A DNA stretch of 64,000 bases from Alteromonas marina (lineage in GTDB: Bacteria; Pseudomonadota; Gammaproteobacteria; Enterobacterales; Alteromonadaceae), in contig NZ_JWLW01000012.1 in NCBI RefSeq assembly GCF_000808575.1, positions 372,001 through 436,000 on the forward strand, in the 5' to 3' direction. The position numbers and the translations under genes are program-made. Below the pieces are notes generated by a model. The model had not been told where the DNA came from and made no database searches. It saw only the letters and a list, made by a program, of their open reading frames with translations. Positions 46,229 through 55,898 of this stretch are shown here, piece after piece (position 1 is the stretch's first letter; every line of letters begins with the position of its first letter).

Positions 46229-48244
46229 GTGCGTCATATTGGACAAGCTGGAAAATTTTTTACGCTAACAGCTGTTACTTCGGTATTACTGTTATCGGGC
46301 TGTGGAAGCACACCCAAAACTCAGTCAAAGCCTGTGGTTGTGAAACCTACCCCTGTTGAAACCTCAAAGGTTGAAGAGAAGGTTACGCCCGAGCACAAAC
46401 TCCTTGAAGCAAAAAAAATATGGGAACGTACCCGCAACAAAGAACAGCGCGATGCACTTTTGCTGCAAGCAGCCGATCTATATCTTCAAAATCAACAACC
46501 CGTATTAGCCCAGCAAGTGCTGTATGAGGTTAAAGAAGACGGTATTTCAGGGGGTAATCATTCATATTATTCTCTGTTGGTTACGAAGGCCTATGCGGGA
46601 ATGCCTAACGCCTCGGTAGAAGAACTATTGGCCATGTTGGATGACGTAAAGGCTACAGGTGAAACCGCATTCCAAAAAGCAGAGCTTCAAACTCAGCTAT
46701 TCACGCAACAGGGCAACTATGCCGCAGCAGCAAATAGCGTTCTGCAAACCAATCTGTCAGACGAAGAGAAAGTACATCAGGTTTGGCAATGGTTAACTAC
46801 AATACCAAAAGACAGGCTTCATGAAGTAGGTCGAGCATACCCTGCCCTCGCCCCGTTTATCACACTTAGAGAGTTAACTGAAAAGAATGCGTCGTCCCCC
46901 GCATCATTGGCAAGAGAGCTTCAAAACTTTCAACAAGTTTATCGGGGCCACGTTTTAGAAAACACATTACCTGACAATGTACTCAAGGCGACACAACTTA
47001 CCGACGCTGGTGCGAATGACATTGCAGTGTTACTGCCTCTTTCTGGGCGGTTAGCGCGTACAGGACAAGCGGTTAAAAACGGGATAATGTCCGCCTACTA
47101 CACTGATGTAGAAAAACGCCAGGATGAACACTTGCTTCCGCGTCTTCGCTTTATCGACACGAACGGGGTCGACACTCAGCATTTGCTTAATGAAATTGGC
47201 GACACTAAATTCATTGTCGGTCCACTTCTGAAAGATACCGTAGAAAGTTTAATTCCTAATTTACCCGTTGGCGTTAACGTACTGGCCTTAAACCGTCCAG
47301 AAGAACTCGCCGCTCCTGCAATTGCAAACGGTACGTCACCAAACAACTCAGTGGCTGCATCGCCGAAGTCATTGCTAGATGACGACTTGCAAAGTTCTGG
47401 GAGTGAACTAACTGCTGCCGAGGAACAAGGTGAGTTAGATACAATAGATCTAGCGAATTCAATGAACTATTTCGGGTTAGCGCCAGAAGATGAAGCTAAG
47501 CAGTTGGCTGAACATATTTTTAGCAAAGGCTATCGCGCGCCCATCGTTATCGCCGCTCAAAGCAGTTTGTATCAGCGAATGCACACCACCTTTAAAAAAC
47601 ACTGGAAGTCGCTTAACGATCAAGAGAACAAACGTCGTACCAACATTACTTCGGTCACATTTAACGATAGCAATTCGCTTCGCGAAGGTATTACTCAAGC
47701 CCTAGACGTAGCTCAAAGCAATGACCGCATTAATCAAATTGAGTATATGACCAACGACGAGGTATATAACATGCCTCGAAGTAGACGAGATATTGATGCC
47801 ATTGTCGCATTTGCATCTCCGCAAGACACAGAGCTACTTAATCCAATTATTGAAGCGAGTTTAAACCCATACGATGGAAAACAAGTTCCTGTATATGCTA
47901 CATCGCGTTCAATGGATTACGACAGCGGTAAAAACCAATGGCGTGACCTTCAGAACGTACATTTTATCGACATGCCCTGGTTAATGCCTTCGCATAGTTG
48001 GCAATCTCTTCAACAAGAAGTGGAACAGGCATGGCAAAATCAAAATACCATGCAGAAACGTTTGTTTGCATTTGGTTTTGACGCTTACCAATTGCTACCA
48101 CAGCTAGGAATGCTCAACACGCTGAAATATCTCTCACACGAAGGATTAACGGGTACGCTGTCCCTTAACCAGCAAGGTGAAGTAATACGCAAACAGCCAC
48201 AAGCCATTATTCGTAACGAAAAAGTTCAAATGCTTTCGGAGTAA
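46229..48244 (+). CDS. lpoA: Penicillin-binding protein activator LpoA
   Basis: 671 residues, starting at GTG after AAAGGAATGAAACT. A lipoprotein signal ends LLLSGC; an N-terminal TPR-rich domain (about 50-260) and a C-terminal periplasmic-binding-fold domain (from IAVLLPLSGRLARTGQAVKNGI) follow, as in the outer-membrane LpoA that activates PBP1A. A 45-50-residue acidic, Ser/Ala-rich insert sits between LNRPEELA and NYFGLAPEDEA, where enterobacterial proteins have a short loop. It heads the lpoA-yraN pair, and yraN starts 4 bp later. Confidence 0.93.
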   Translation: MRHIGQAGKFFTLTAVTSVLLLSGCGSTPKTQSKPVVVKPTPVETSKVEEKVTPEHKLLEAKKIWERTRNKEQRDALLLQAADLYLQNQQPVLAQQVLYEVKEDGISGGNHSYYSLLVTKAYAGMPNASVEELLAMLDDVKATGETAFQKAELQTQLFTQQGNYAAAANSVLQTNLSDEEKVHQVWQWLTTIPKDRLHEVGRAYPALAPFITLRELTEKNASSPASLARELQNFQQVYRGHVLENTLPDNVLKATQLTDAGANDIAVLLPLSGRLARTGQAVKNGIMSAYYTDVEKRQDEHLLPRLRFIDTNGVDTQHLLNEIGDTKFIVGPLLKDTVESLIPNLPVGVNVLALNRPEELAAPAIANGTSPNNSVAASPKSLLDDDLQSSGSELTAAEEQGELDTIDLANSMNYFGLAPEDEAKQLAEHIFSKGYRAPIVIAAQSSLYQRMHTTFKKHWKSLNDQENKRRTNITSVTFNDSNSLREGITQALDVAQSNDRINQIEYMTNDEVYNMPRSRRDIDAIVAFASPQDTELLNPIIEASLNPYDGKQVPVYATSRSMDYDSGKNQWRDLQNVHFIDMPWLMPSHSWQSLQQEVEQAWQNQNTMQKRLFAFGFDAYQLLPQLGMLNTLKYLSHEGLTGTLSLNQQGEVIRKQPQAIIRNEKVQMLSE

Positions 48245-48248
48245 AACG

Positions 48249-48590
48249 ATGTCAACACTGCAAGGGAATGCAGCAGAAGACAAGGCTTGTAAATATCTTA
48301 TGGAACAAGGCCTTACTCTTCGGTGCCGAAACTACCACACGCGGCGTGGCGAGCTCGACATTGTAATGCAAGACGGCAGCACCATAGTGTGCGTTGAAGT
48401 AAAATACCGAAAACGAAATCAGTTTGGCAGTGCTTTAGAGTTTGTTACAGCCAAAAAGCTACAACGAATTCAGGCTGCGTTTGGTTTTTATTTGTTAGAT
48501 AATGGGATTAATCCAGCATCTACTCCCTTACGAATAGATGTTATTGCGATCGACGGTAGCAATCTTCAATGGTTAAAGAACGTAGGCTGA
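48249..48590 (+). CDS. yraN: UPF0102 protein YraN
   Basis: 113 residues of the YraN family, with a restriction-endonuclease-like core: GNAAEDKACKYLMEQG, RGELDIVMQDG and CVEVKYRKR carry the E-D-ExK nuclease residues. The cellular role is unknown; nucleic-acid processing is suggested by the fold. It starts 4 bp after lpoA. Confidence 0.93.
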   Translation: MSTLQGNAAEDKACKYLMEQGLTLRCRNYHTRRGELDIVMQDGSTIVCVEVKYRKRNQFGSALEFVTAKKLQRIQAAFGFYLLDNGINPASTPLRIDVIAIDGSNLQWLKNVG

Positions 48591-48749
48591 AAGCTAACGT
48601 TGCTTTAAGAGGATTATATAAGTGTGCTGGGTGTAAACGCGTTCGAGAATAAATGGCAACGTCTTTAAAAATAAGGCATTACGTTTGTTTTATCTTAGTT
48701 TTACAAGCTTTCATTTATTTGATGAGAGTTTCTTAGGTTCCTACATATA

Positions 48750-49838
48750 ATGAGTCACCCCAATAGAAAGATATCGCCTAGCAGTGTTGATGACCAAGAA
48801 ATAGAGTTAATAGTTGGTAACTCAAGTGCCAACTTTTCTGGTGTAACATCCACAATGCTGCAAGTGACGTCGTTTCAAAAGCACATGATCAATTTACGTA
48901 TCATGGGCAAGCACTTCGTTTCAGATCCAGCGATGACGATTACGTTTTGGGAGGTTGCCAAAATGTGTCGACGTCCGCTTAGTAATGGTAAATGGCGAAT
49001 TTTTCATGCACGTCGCGTTGACGAGATGATTCAAGGCGTAATCCTTAAATATGTTTTTCGAGCCAAAATAAAGCTTGTATTTAGTTCAGCCGCTCAACGT
49101 GAGCGTTCACCTTCAACGGTATGGTTAAGCAATAAAATGGACGCTGTTATTGCGATGAGTAACCGCTCCGCCAAGTATTTAAACAAACCACCTGCCAAGA
49201 TAAATCTTCACGGTGTACAAATAGACAACTACGCGCCAGCCGAAAACAAAGAAAAAGCATGGCAATCATTAGGCTACGGCGGGAAATACGGTATAGGCAT
49301 TTTGGGCAGAGTTAGAGAGCAAAAAGGTGTTCATCTTTTTGTGGAAGCATGCATTAAAATTCTACCTAAATACCCTGAAGTAAATGCGGTAGTGGTGGGC
49401 GCCATCTCTTCTAGCAACAAAGAGTTTGTTAATCAACTTAAAGAGAAAGTTCTCGAAGCAGGTTTAACTGACCGAATTATTTTCACAGGTGAGTTGCCGT
49501 TTGAACAAATTCCGAAAATATTTAGTGCTTTGTCGTTAGTTAGTGCTCTTAGCGATAACGAAGGATTTGGTTTAACTGTTCCTGAGGCCATGAGTGCTGG
49601 TGCGGCTGTACTAGCGACACAGGCTGGTGCATGGGAAGATATTGTAAGACCCGGCATAGACGGTTACATAGTGCCTACCCAAGATCAGCAATCTGTTACT
49701 GAACATATGGATTTACTGCTTTCAGATATGGATAAACTTGCAGAAATGGGCAAAGCTGGTCGCGAACACGTTGTAAAAAATTTCAAGGTTGAAGATGAAG
49801 CAAGAAACTTAGTTGAGTTTTTTCGCTCGCTTCAATAA
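48750..49838 (+). CDS. GT4-family glycosyltransferase
   Basis: 362 residues of GT-B fold. The nucleotide-sugar domain shows GILGRVREQKGVHLFVEA, then VVVGAI and FTGELPFEQIPKIFSAL, and the donor-binding motif SDNEGFGLTVPEAMSAGAAVLAT (the E-X7-E type). Relatives act on lipopolysaccharide core or surface glycans. It lies between yraN and diaA, positions that adjoin directly in Escherichia coli, so it is an insertion into a conserved block. It has 160 bp before it and 167 bp after it, and may be transcribed on its own. The donor sugar is unknown. Confidence 0.85.
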   Translation: MSHPNRKISPSSVDDQEIELIVGNSSANFSGVTSTMLQVTSFQKHMINLRIMGKHFVSDPAMTITFWEVAKMCRRPLSNGKWRIFHARRVDEMIQGVILKYVFRAKIKLVFSSAAQRERSPSTVWLSNKMDAVIAMSNRSAKYLNKPPAKINLHGVQIDNYAPAENKEKAWQSLGYGGKYGIGILGRVREQKGVHLFVEACIKILPKYPEVNAVVVGAISSSNKEFVNQLKEKVLEAGLTDRIIFTGELPFEQIPKIFSALSLVSALSDNEGFGLTVPEAMSAGAAVLATQAGAWEDIVRPGIDGYIVPTQDQQSVTEHMDLLLSDMDKLAEMGKAGREHVVKNFKVEDEARNLVEFFRSLQ

Positions 49839-49984
49839 ATAACGACAAGGGCCCTTTCATGCCAAGCTGTGTTTACAAAGTAAGATAGCGAGGCTTGGGC
49901 AAATATTTCACAAATACTGGTCGAAAGGTTAAATCGTGCTTGTAACCACGATAGTACAGCTATTAGAAATCGACCTGTAGATAG

Positions 49985-50602
<618 letters not shown>

Positions 50603-50613
50603 TTAATTTAACT

Positions 50614-51201
50614 ATGAGTAAACACGTGAAAAACCTAGGACTATTGGCTTCACTACTAGCCTTAATTCTTACATTACAAGGCTGCGTAGTGGCCGTTGGC
50701 GCAGCCGGTGTTATGGCAGCAAAGGTCGCAAACGACAGACGCACGGTAGGTACGCAACTTGACGATCAGAATGCCGACGCAGCGATATCGTATCAATGGT
50801 CGAAAAGCGATGCGCTTAAAGCGCAGACTAACCTTCAAGCTGATGTTTATAACGGTGTTGCGCTGCTTACCGGTCAAGCCCCCAATCAAGAACTTGTTAA
50901 CGAAGCCGTTAGCCGTGCTCAGGAAGTCAGCTACATTAAGAAAATCCATAATCAAATACGCATTGATGAGCCTATAGGTGCTGGCACACAAGCAAATGAC
51001 CTCTGGCTAGCATCGAAAGTACGCACAAAAATTGTCGCAGATGAGCGCGTGCCTGCTTTACAAGTTAAGGTGGTGGTTCAAGATTCAGAAGTATTCCTGA
51101 TGGGTCGGTTAACCAATTTAGAAGCCACAGCCGCTGTAGATATTGCTCGCAATATTACGGGTGTCGCGCGCGTAGTGAGAGCCTTTGAAATTGTTCAATA
51201 G
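50614..51201 (+). CDS. dolP: Outer-membrane lipoprotein DolP (BON domains)
   Basis: 195 residues; the lipobox LQGC follows a hydrophobic signal, and two BON domains (about 50-115 and 125-190) follow: VYNGVALLTGQAPNQELVNEAVSRAQ and DSEVFLMGRLTNLEATAAVDIARN. DolP (YraP) maintains outer-membrane integrity and supports the BAM machinery. It starts 11 bp after diaA, and its stop overlaps the MFS gene start. Confidence 0.92.
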   Translation: MSKHVKNLGLLASLLALILTLQGCVVAVGAAGVMAAKVANDRRTVGTQLDDQNADAAISYQWSKSDALKAQTNLQADVYNGVALLTGQAPNQELVNEAVSRAQEVSYIKKIHNQIRIDEPIGAGTQANDLWLASKVRTKIVADERVPALQVKVVVQDSEVFLMGRLTNLEATAAVDIARNITGVARVVRAFEIVQ

Positions 51202-52597
51202 AGAGTTCGCCACTGCCCTGTTGGTTGCAGGGGCACTCTTTATGGAAATTTTAGACGCCACGGTAATTACCACGGCATTGCCTGTTATTGCTGCCGACTT
51301 CAATGTACCGGCAGCTCACCTATCTATTGGGGTGTCAGCCTACCTAGTGGCCGTCACGCTTTTTATTCCTTTAAGCGGTTATGCCGCTGACAGATTTGGC
51401 GCTCGCACCATATTTATAGCGGCGATTGCGGTTTTCACTTTCGCTTCGGTTCTTTGTGGCTTAAGTACCAGTTTATTTGAATTTACGTTATCTCGCATTA
51501 TTCAAGGTTTAGGCGGTGCTATGATGGTACCGGTTGGAAGATTAGTAGTATTGCGGGATTTGCCAAAAGAAAGACTAGTAAAAACCGTAGCGATTATTAC
51601 ATGGCCCGCCTTAAGTGCACCGTTATTAGGCCCAGTACTTGGCGGCTACATAGCCACACATTTTAGCTGGCAGTGGATTTTTTATATGAATATTCCACTG
51701 GGTATTATCGCGATCCTCGCCTCTCTTTACCTATTGCGAAACACCAAAGGTGATGTAGGCAAGTTTGATATTAAAGGCTTTTTGCTTACCGGCGTAGGCT
51801 TTGCGCTTTTTATGGCTGGTATTGAATTTCTTGCCAGTACCAGCAACAAGCTTCTTCAGGCACTTAGTATTATCGCCATTGGCCTAGTACTCATGATATT
51901 CGCTATCCGTCATGTCAAAAAAGCCAAAGATCCACTTTTTTCCTTTGATGCCATGCAGCATAAAACCTTCAGACTTTCCGTATACGGTGGTTCTGTTGTG
52001 CGGGTGGCACTTGGTAGCGCACCGTTTCTTGTACCGCTTATGCTGCAGCTTGGCCTAGGCTACTCACCTGTAAAGGCGGGCTCCCTCTTGCTATGGCTTT
52101 TTGCCGGAAACTTGGCGATAAAGCCCGCAACAACGTGGATCATGAACACCTTCGGGTTTAAACGTGTACTCGTGGTAAACGGCGTGCTCATCGCTCTTGG
52201 TTTTGTTGCGCTTGCGCTGGTAAATCACTCTACATCGTCATTCACTATTGCCGCTATTTTGTTTGCCAATGGCGTCACCCGCTCTATGCATTTAACCTTG
52301 TTAAACACCATAGCCTTTGCCGACGTACCGCCAAATAAAATGCGAGATGCAAACACGCTAGGCGCTATTTTAATGCAGATGAATCGCGGCCTTGGGATAA
52401 CCCTATCAGCACTTGCTATTGCCACAGCAGCATTAATTTTAGGTCAAAGCGCCGATACGCCTAACTTACAAACATTTACCCTATCCATGCTGTTTATGGG
52501 CACTTTAGCACTCGTAAGTATTTACGATAGTTTAATGCTGTCGAAAGAAGACGGTGACTCAGTGTTAAACAAGCGCAAGGCGAAAAAAGCCCACTAA
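51185..52597 (+). CDS. MFS multidrug-type exporter, DHA2 family
   Basis: 470 residues, 14 hydrophobic segments expected. FMEILDATVITTALPVIAADF, the DHA2 motif D1 region, and GYAADRFGARTIF (motif A) and SRIIQGLGGAMMVPVGRL (motif C-like) are present. Drug-proton antiport is the family role; the substrate is unknown. The start is TTG at 51185, overlapping the dolP stop by 17 bp, with GAGAG nearby; the TTG six bases later is an alternative. Translational coupling to dolP is likely. Confidence 0.85.
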   Translation: MKLFNREFATALLVAGALFMEILDATVITTALPVIAADFNVPAAHLSIGVSAYLVAVTLFIPLSGYAADRFGARTIFIAAIAVFTFASVLCGLSTSLFEFTLSRIIQGLGGAMMVPVGRLVVLRDLPKERLVKTVAIITWPALSAPLLGPVLGGYIATHFSWQWIFYMNIPLGIIAILASLYLLRNTKGDVGKFDIKGFLLTGVGFALFMAGIEFLASTSNKLLQALSIIAIGLVLMIFAIRHVKKAKDPLFSFDAMQHKTFRLSVYGGSVVRVALGSAPFLVPLMLQLGLGYSPVKAGSLLLWLFAGNLAIKPATTWIMNTFGFKRVLVVNGVLIALGFVALALVNHSTSSFTIAAILFANGVTRSMHLTLLNTIAFADVPPNKMRDANTLGAILMQMNRGLGITLSALAIATAALILGQSADTPNLQTFTLSMLFMGTLALVSIYDSLMLSKEDGDSVLNKRKAKKAH

Positions 52598-52628
52598 ACC
52601 AAACCTACAGGTTTGGTGAATAGATCTG

Positions 52629-52665
52629 ATGACAAATGTCACATGCGATTGGTGACGTTTGTGAC
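52629..52665. promoter_or_regulatory. Palindromic operator-like sites
   Basis: TGACAAATGTCA at 52630-52641 is a palindrome; a weaker related element GTGACGTTTGTGAC lies at 52652-52665. This is about 65-100 bp upstream of the membrane protein gene that precedes the SMR and two-component genes. It is a candidate binding site for the regulator at 54887, inferred from position only. Confidence 0.4.
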
Positions 52666-52692
52666 TAACGCAAACTAGTGCGTTTTTGCATA

Positions 52693-52725
52693 CTTTACCT
52701 ATCGACACTACAACACTAGGTAAAG
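52693..52725 (+). promoter_or_regulatory. Hairpin covering the ribosome-binding site of the next gene
   Basis: CTTTACCTA (52693-52701) and TAGGTAAAG (52717-52725) are perfect complements; the right arm contains the AGG(TAAAG) ribosome site of the ATG at 52729, only 4 bp away. Folding would hide the site. Confidence 0.55.
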
Positions 52726-52728
52726 CAA

Positions 52729-53325
52729 ATGGAACACCTCCTACATCACACTCCTGGAACCAATGTTCAGAGTTCCCCTCTTTCATTGGAAGAACAGCGT
52801 GAAGACTTTAAAAAGAACAGGTTCATTGCTATGCCGCTTGCAGGCACAATTGTTTGGGCCTTATTGGGAATTAGTGCCCCCTTTGTATCTGAACTCACCA
52901 TAACTTGGATGCTTTATATAGGCACAGGGGCAATTTTCTATCTGGGCGCAGGTTTGTCTTACCTTACTGGTGAAAGGTTCTTTGCGAAAAGCGTTGCAAA
53001 AAACAGCTTCGACCGCCTTTTTTTCGTTGGCATGATCATGAGCCTAATGGTATTTGCCATTGCGCTTCCCGTTGCAGCCATCGACCACACCACCGTTCCA
53101 TTGAGTATTGGCATTCTCGCAGGCCTGATGTGGATGCCTTTATCATGGGCTATCGAACACTGGATAGGCTACTTTCACACGCTAACCAGAACCTTCGGCA
53201 TTGTCGCCGCCTGGTACTTGTTTCCCGATGCACGGGTAGAGGCAATATCGGCTGTGATTGTCGCTGTCTACATTGTGTCATTAATCACCCTTGAACGTCG
53301 TTTTCAATCAATCAAATCTAACTAA
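52729..53325 (+). CDS. Hypothetical integral membrane protein (DUF7010-like)
   Basis: 198 residues: a polar N-terminus with LSLEEQREDFKKNRFIAMPLAG, then about six hydrophobic segments. It resembles uncharacterised DUF7010-type membrane proteins that precede histidine-kinase genes, but I am not sure of the family. A ribosome site lies in a hairpin (see above). It is 28 bp upstream of the SMR gene, followed by a kinase and regulator, so it is likely the first gene of a four-gene unit. Confidence 0.65.
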   Translation: MEHLLHHTPGTNVQSSPLSLEEQREDFKKNRFIAMPLAGTIVWALLGISAPFVSELTITWMLYIGTGAIFYLGAGLSYLTGERFFAKSVAKNSFDRLFFVGMIMSLMVFAIALPVAAIDHTTVPLSIGILAGLMWMPLSWAIEHWIGYFHTLTRTFGIVAAWYLFPDARVEAISAVIVAVYIVSLITLERRFQSIKSN

Positions 53326-53353
53326 TTTCACTTTAATTAAGAAGGAATGCACT

Positions 53354-53683
53354 ATGACTTATTTACTTTTAGCAGTTGCAGTTATCACCGAAGTTACCGC
53401 TACCATGCTGCTTAAAATGTCGAACGGATGGGAAAAATGGGCGTTCGGATACGGCGCAATATTTTTCTACACCGTGTCTGGAATGCTGTTTGCCATGGTC
53501 TTAAAAAACATGGGAATAGGCGTTGCCTATGCGATTTGGTCAGGTATGGGTATCGCACTTATCACCGCTGCTTCGGTGGTATTTTGGAAACAAACTTTCG
53601 ACATTTATGCCGTGCTGGGTATTATGTTAATCATCTCAGGCACATTGCTCATCACTAGCAAGTCTGCCGTTGTATTTCAGTAG
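53354..53683 (+). CDS. Small multidrug resistance (SMR) transporter
   Basis: 109 residues with four membrane helices. The proton/substrate-coupling glutamate is Glu13 in AVAVITEVTATMLLK, matching Glu14 of EmrE; GVAYAIWSGMGIALI is the SMR signature. It exports quaternary ammonium-type cations in exchange for protons. AAGGAATGCACT before the ATG at 53354 fixes the start. The kinase gene starts 16 bp downstream. Confidence 0.9.
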   Translation: MTYLLLAVAVITEVTATMLLKMSNGWEKWAFGYGAIFFYTVSGMLFAMVLKNMGIGVAYAIWSGMGIALITAASVVFWKQTFDIYAVLGIMLIISGTLLITSKSAVVFQ

Positions 53684-53699
53684 GGACGAAGTACTCACA

Positions 53700-54890
53700 A
53701 TGCTCAGCAATAAAAGCATACAAGATAGTAACAGCGCGGTGCCTGCCGTCAGAAACGAGAGCGCCGCGCCTGACATGCCCCTTTTGGCAAGTGGACGGAA
53801 AAAGCGCTGGTCTCACGGAAGCTTGTTTTTTTCATTGTTCTTCTTTGTTCCACTCATTATTTCCCGTCCTCTTCCCATCGAAACATGGGTACTTCAAACC
53901 CTAGGATACCTTAGCTTTGTCATTCTTTACATTAAAGCCATAAACCAGCCTGTTAAAACACTGCCCACTTATTTGCTACTCATGTTTCTACTTTCAGTAG
54001 CATGCAGCTTTCAAAACCCTGGTGGCGCAACCATTATCGGCTTTATTGCTTTTATCGTAGGTTATTATAATTCGCTCAAGACAGGCATAGTGAGCATAGG
54101 CGTGATGATGCTGGTACTCGTGTCTCTGCACATTACCGTATTTAATAACGCACATTTTCTTTTAAGTGCTTCGTTGCTCAACAGCTTAGTGCTATTCGGG
54201 TTTGGTGTTATGGAGCGCAAAGAAACGCTCCATAGTCTGAAAGAGAGCCAGCAGGCCAAAGCATTACGCGTATTGTCTGCGATCGCTGAACGTGAACGAA
54301 TTGGCAGAGATTTACACGATGTTGCAGGTCACGCGCTAAGCTCTATTTCATTAAAAGCACAGCTGGCCGATAAACTTATAAGCAAAGATAAGATTGAAGA
54401 CGCGCATCGCGAGGTGAAAGCACTGGCACAGCTTTCTCAAGCGCTACTGAGTGATATTCGCCAAGCGGTGTCAGATATCAAGCAGCTTTCTCTTAGCGAT
54501 GAAATAGCAAAAGACAAATCACTGTTAGAAGAAAACGGCTTTAATGTTACAACCGATATTGAAGACGGCGCTGAAGCACGTTTAAGCGCTAAACAAGAAA
54601 GCCAGCTTGCGCTTATTATCAAAGAGCTGACAACCAATACCTTACGCTATTCAAACGGTAACGCGGTATCCCTTGGCCTTGAAGTCAATGAGCAAACCGT
54701 GAAAATGACCTATAAAGATCATGGCGTAGTTGAGAACACCGCATCAATTAAAGAAGGAAACGGATTAATGGGAATTAGAGAACGCGCGGCGTCTATTCAT
54801 GCGGATGTGGACATTTCTTTCCTTCCCCACCCTATTGTCAGGGTTCAGCTTACTGCCGAGCAAGCTTTGTCACAAAAGGCTTCCCTATGA
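53700..54890 (+). CDS. DesK-type sensor histidine kinase
   Basis: About 396 residues: an acidic/low-complexity N-terminus of about 35 residues, five or six membrane helices in residues 41-175, His206 in RERIGRDLHDVAGHALSSIS, N-box in IIKELTTNTLRYSNG and a final GNGLMGIRERA box. The DxG box appears as YKDHGVVEN, weakened but recognisable. It is a membrane-stress-type kinase whose likely targets are the membrane protein and SMR exporter upstream. A TTG at 53670 would add ten residues. Confidence 0.88.
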   Translation: MLSNKSIQDSNSAVPAVRNESAAPDMPLLASGRKKRWSHGSLFFSLFFFVPLIISRPLPIETWVLQTLGYLSFVILYIKAINQPVKTLPTYLLLMFLLSVACSFQNPGGATIIGFIAFIVGYYNSLKTGIVSIGVMMLVLVSLHITVFNNAHFLLSASLLNSLVLFGFGVMERKETLHSLKESQQAKALRVLSAIAERERIGRDLHDVAGHALSSISLKAQLADKLISKDKIEDAHREVKALAQLSQALLSDIRQAVSDIKQLSLSDEIAKDKSLLEENGFNVTTDIEDGAEARLSAKQESQLALIIKELTTNTLRYSNGNAVSLGLEVNEQTVKMTYKDHGVVENTASIKEGNGLMGIRERAASIHADVDISFLPHPIVRVQLTAEQALSQKASL

Positions 54891-55507
54891 ACTCAAAAGC
54901 GCCAACTACCATTTTGATTGTTGAAGATCAGTCGCTGGTTCGCGATGCCATTGCCATGCTTCTGTCATTAGAAGACGACTTAACCATTGTTGAAAAGTGC
55001 AGTAATGGAAAGGAAGCCATTGATTATTTAAATGATACCCCTGCACCACACATTATTTTGAGCGATATTGAAATGCCGCTGGTTTCAGGGCTAGATCTAG
55101 CTGCTCACATTGCAAAGCAAAATCTCAATACCAAGGTGGTATTAATGACTACCTTTTCTAAACCGGGCTACATCAAGCGTGCATTAAGTTTAGGGGTTAA
55201 GGGTTTTATATTGAAAGAGTCTGACAGCGACTACCTGATAGATGCCATTCACAAGGTATCAGCCGGCGACAAGGTAATTTCACCTGAACTTGCTATCATG
55301 GCCCTTGACGATAAAAATCCATTGACGCAAAAAGAAATGTCAGCCCTTAAACTTGCCTCAGATGGCCTAAAAACGCGGGCAATCGCACAGCAGCTATTTC
55401 TTTCTGAAGGCACGGTACGTAATTATTTATCGGAAGCTATCTCAAAACTAGACGCAACTAATCGCGTGGATGCAGCGCGTATTGCAAAACAAAAGGGGTG
55501 GCTTTGA
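54887..55507 (+). CDS. NarL/FixJ-type response regulator
   Basis: 206 residues: receiver with EDQSLVRD, phospho-acceptor Asp60 in ILSDIEMPLVSG and KESDSD, then a LuxR-type helix-turn-helix (LTQKEMSALKLASDGLKTRAIAQQL; LSEGTVRNYLSEAISKL). It overlaps the kinase by 4 bp. It is paired with the kinase and probably regulates the SMR operon, possibly via the palindrome at 52630. Confidence 0.92.
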   Translation: MNSKAPTTILIVEDQSLVRDAIAMLLSLEDDLTIVEKCSNGKEAIDYLNDTPAPHIILSDIEMPLVSGLDLAAHIAKQNLNTKVVLMTTFSKPGYIKRALSLGVKGFILKESDSDYLIDAIHKVSAGDKVISPELAIMALDDKNPLTQKEMSALKLASDGLKTRAIAQQLFLSEGTVRNYLSEAISKLDATNRVDAARIAKQKGWL

Positions 55508-55514
55508 TAGAGGG

Positions 55515-55847
55515 TTAAAACCACGTGGTAGCGATTGTTGTAGACGTGGGTATAGTTAACTTTTCAGACAAACCGGTAAGTACGCGTTCGGGCCCGTAAA
55601 TGATACCCTGATGTTTTTCAGTCCATACACAAGTTACTATACTTGTACCTTTACGCAGTTCACACTGCCACTTCGCGGTTGTTTCCGCTAACCGCTCGTA
55701 ATCATCTTCAATTTCCCAACCTGCATCAACATGCTCTACGATGACTTGTTCGAATTGAGTAAACGGAACAGGCTGAATGATAACCCATTCGTTTTTCTTA
55801 AACTTTTTTTCTAACCGCGATTTTTTAAAACTGGTAAACAAACCCAC
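55515..55847 (-). CDS. Hypothetical protein
   Basis: 110 residues, GTG start with GGAGATGGAGC upstream. The N-terminus is basic (KKSRLEKKFKKNEWVII), followed by FTQFEQVIVEHVDAGWEIEDDYERLAE, then a beta-rich stretch. No family recognised, no signal peptide. It converges on the response regulator, 7 bp apart. Confidence 0.6.
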   Translation of the reverse strand: MGLFTSFKKSRLEKKFKKNEWVIIQPVPFTQFEQVIVEHVDAGWEIEDDYERLAETTAKWQCELRKGTSIVTCVWTEKHQGIIYGPERVLTGLSEKLTIPTSTTIATTWF

Positions 55848-55898
55848 GCTCCATCTCCGTATGATTGAAAGGCCCTACTTACTACAAAAGCACGTCTA

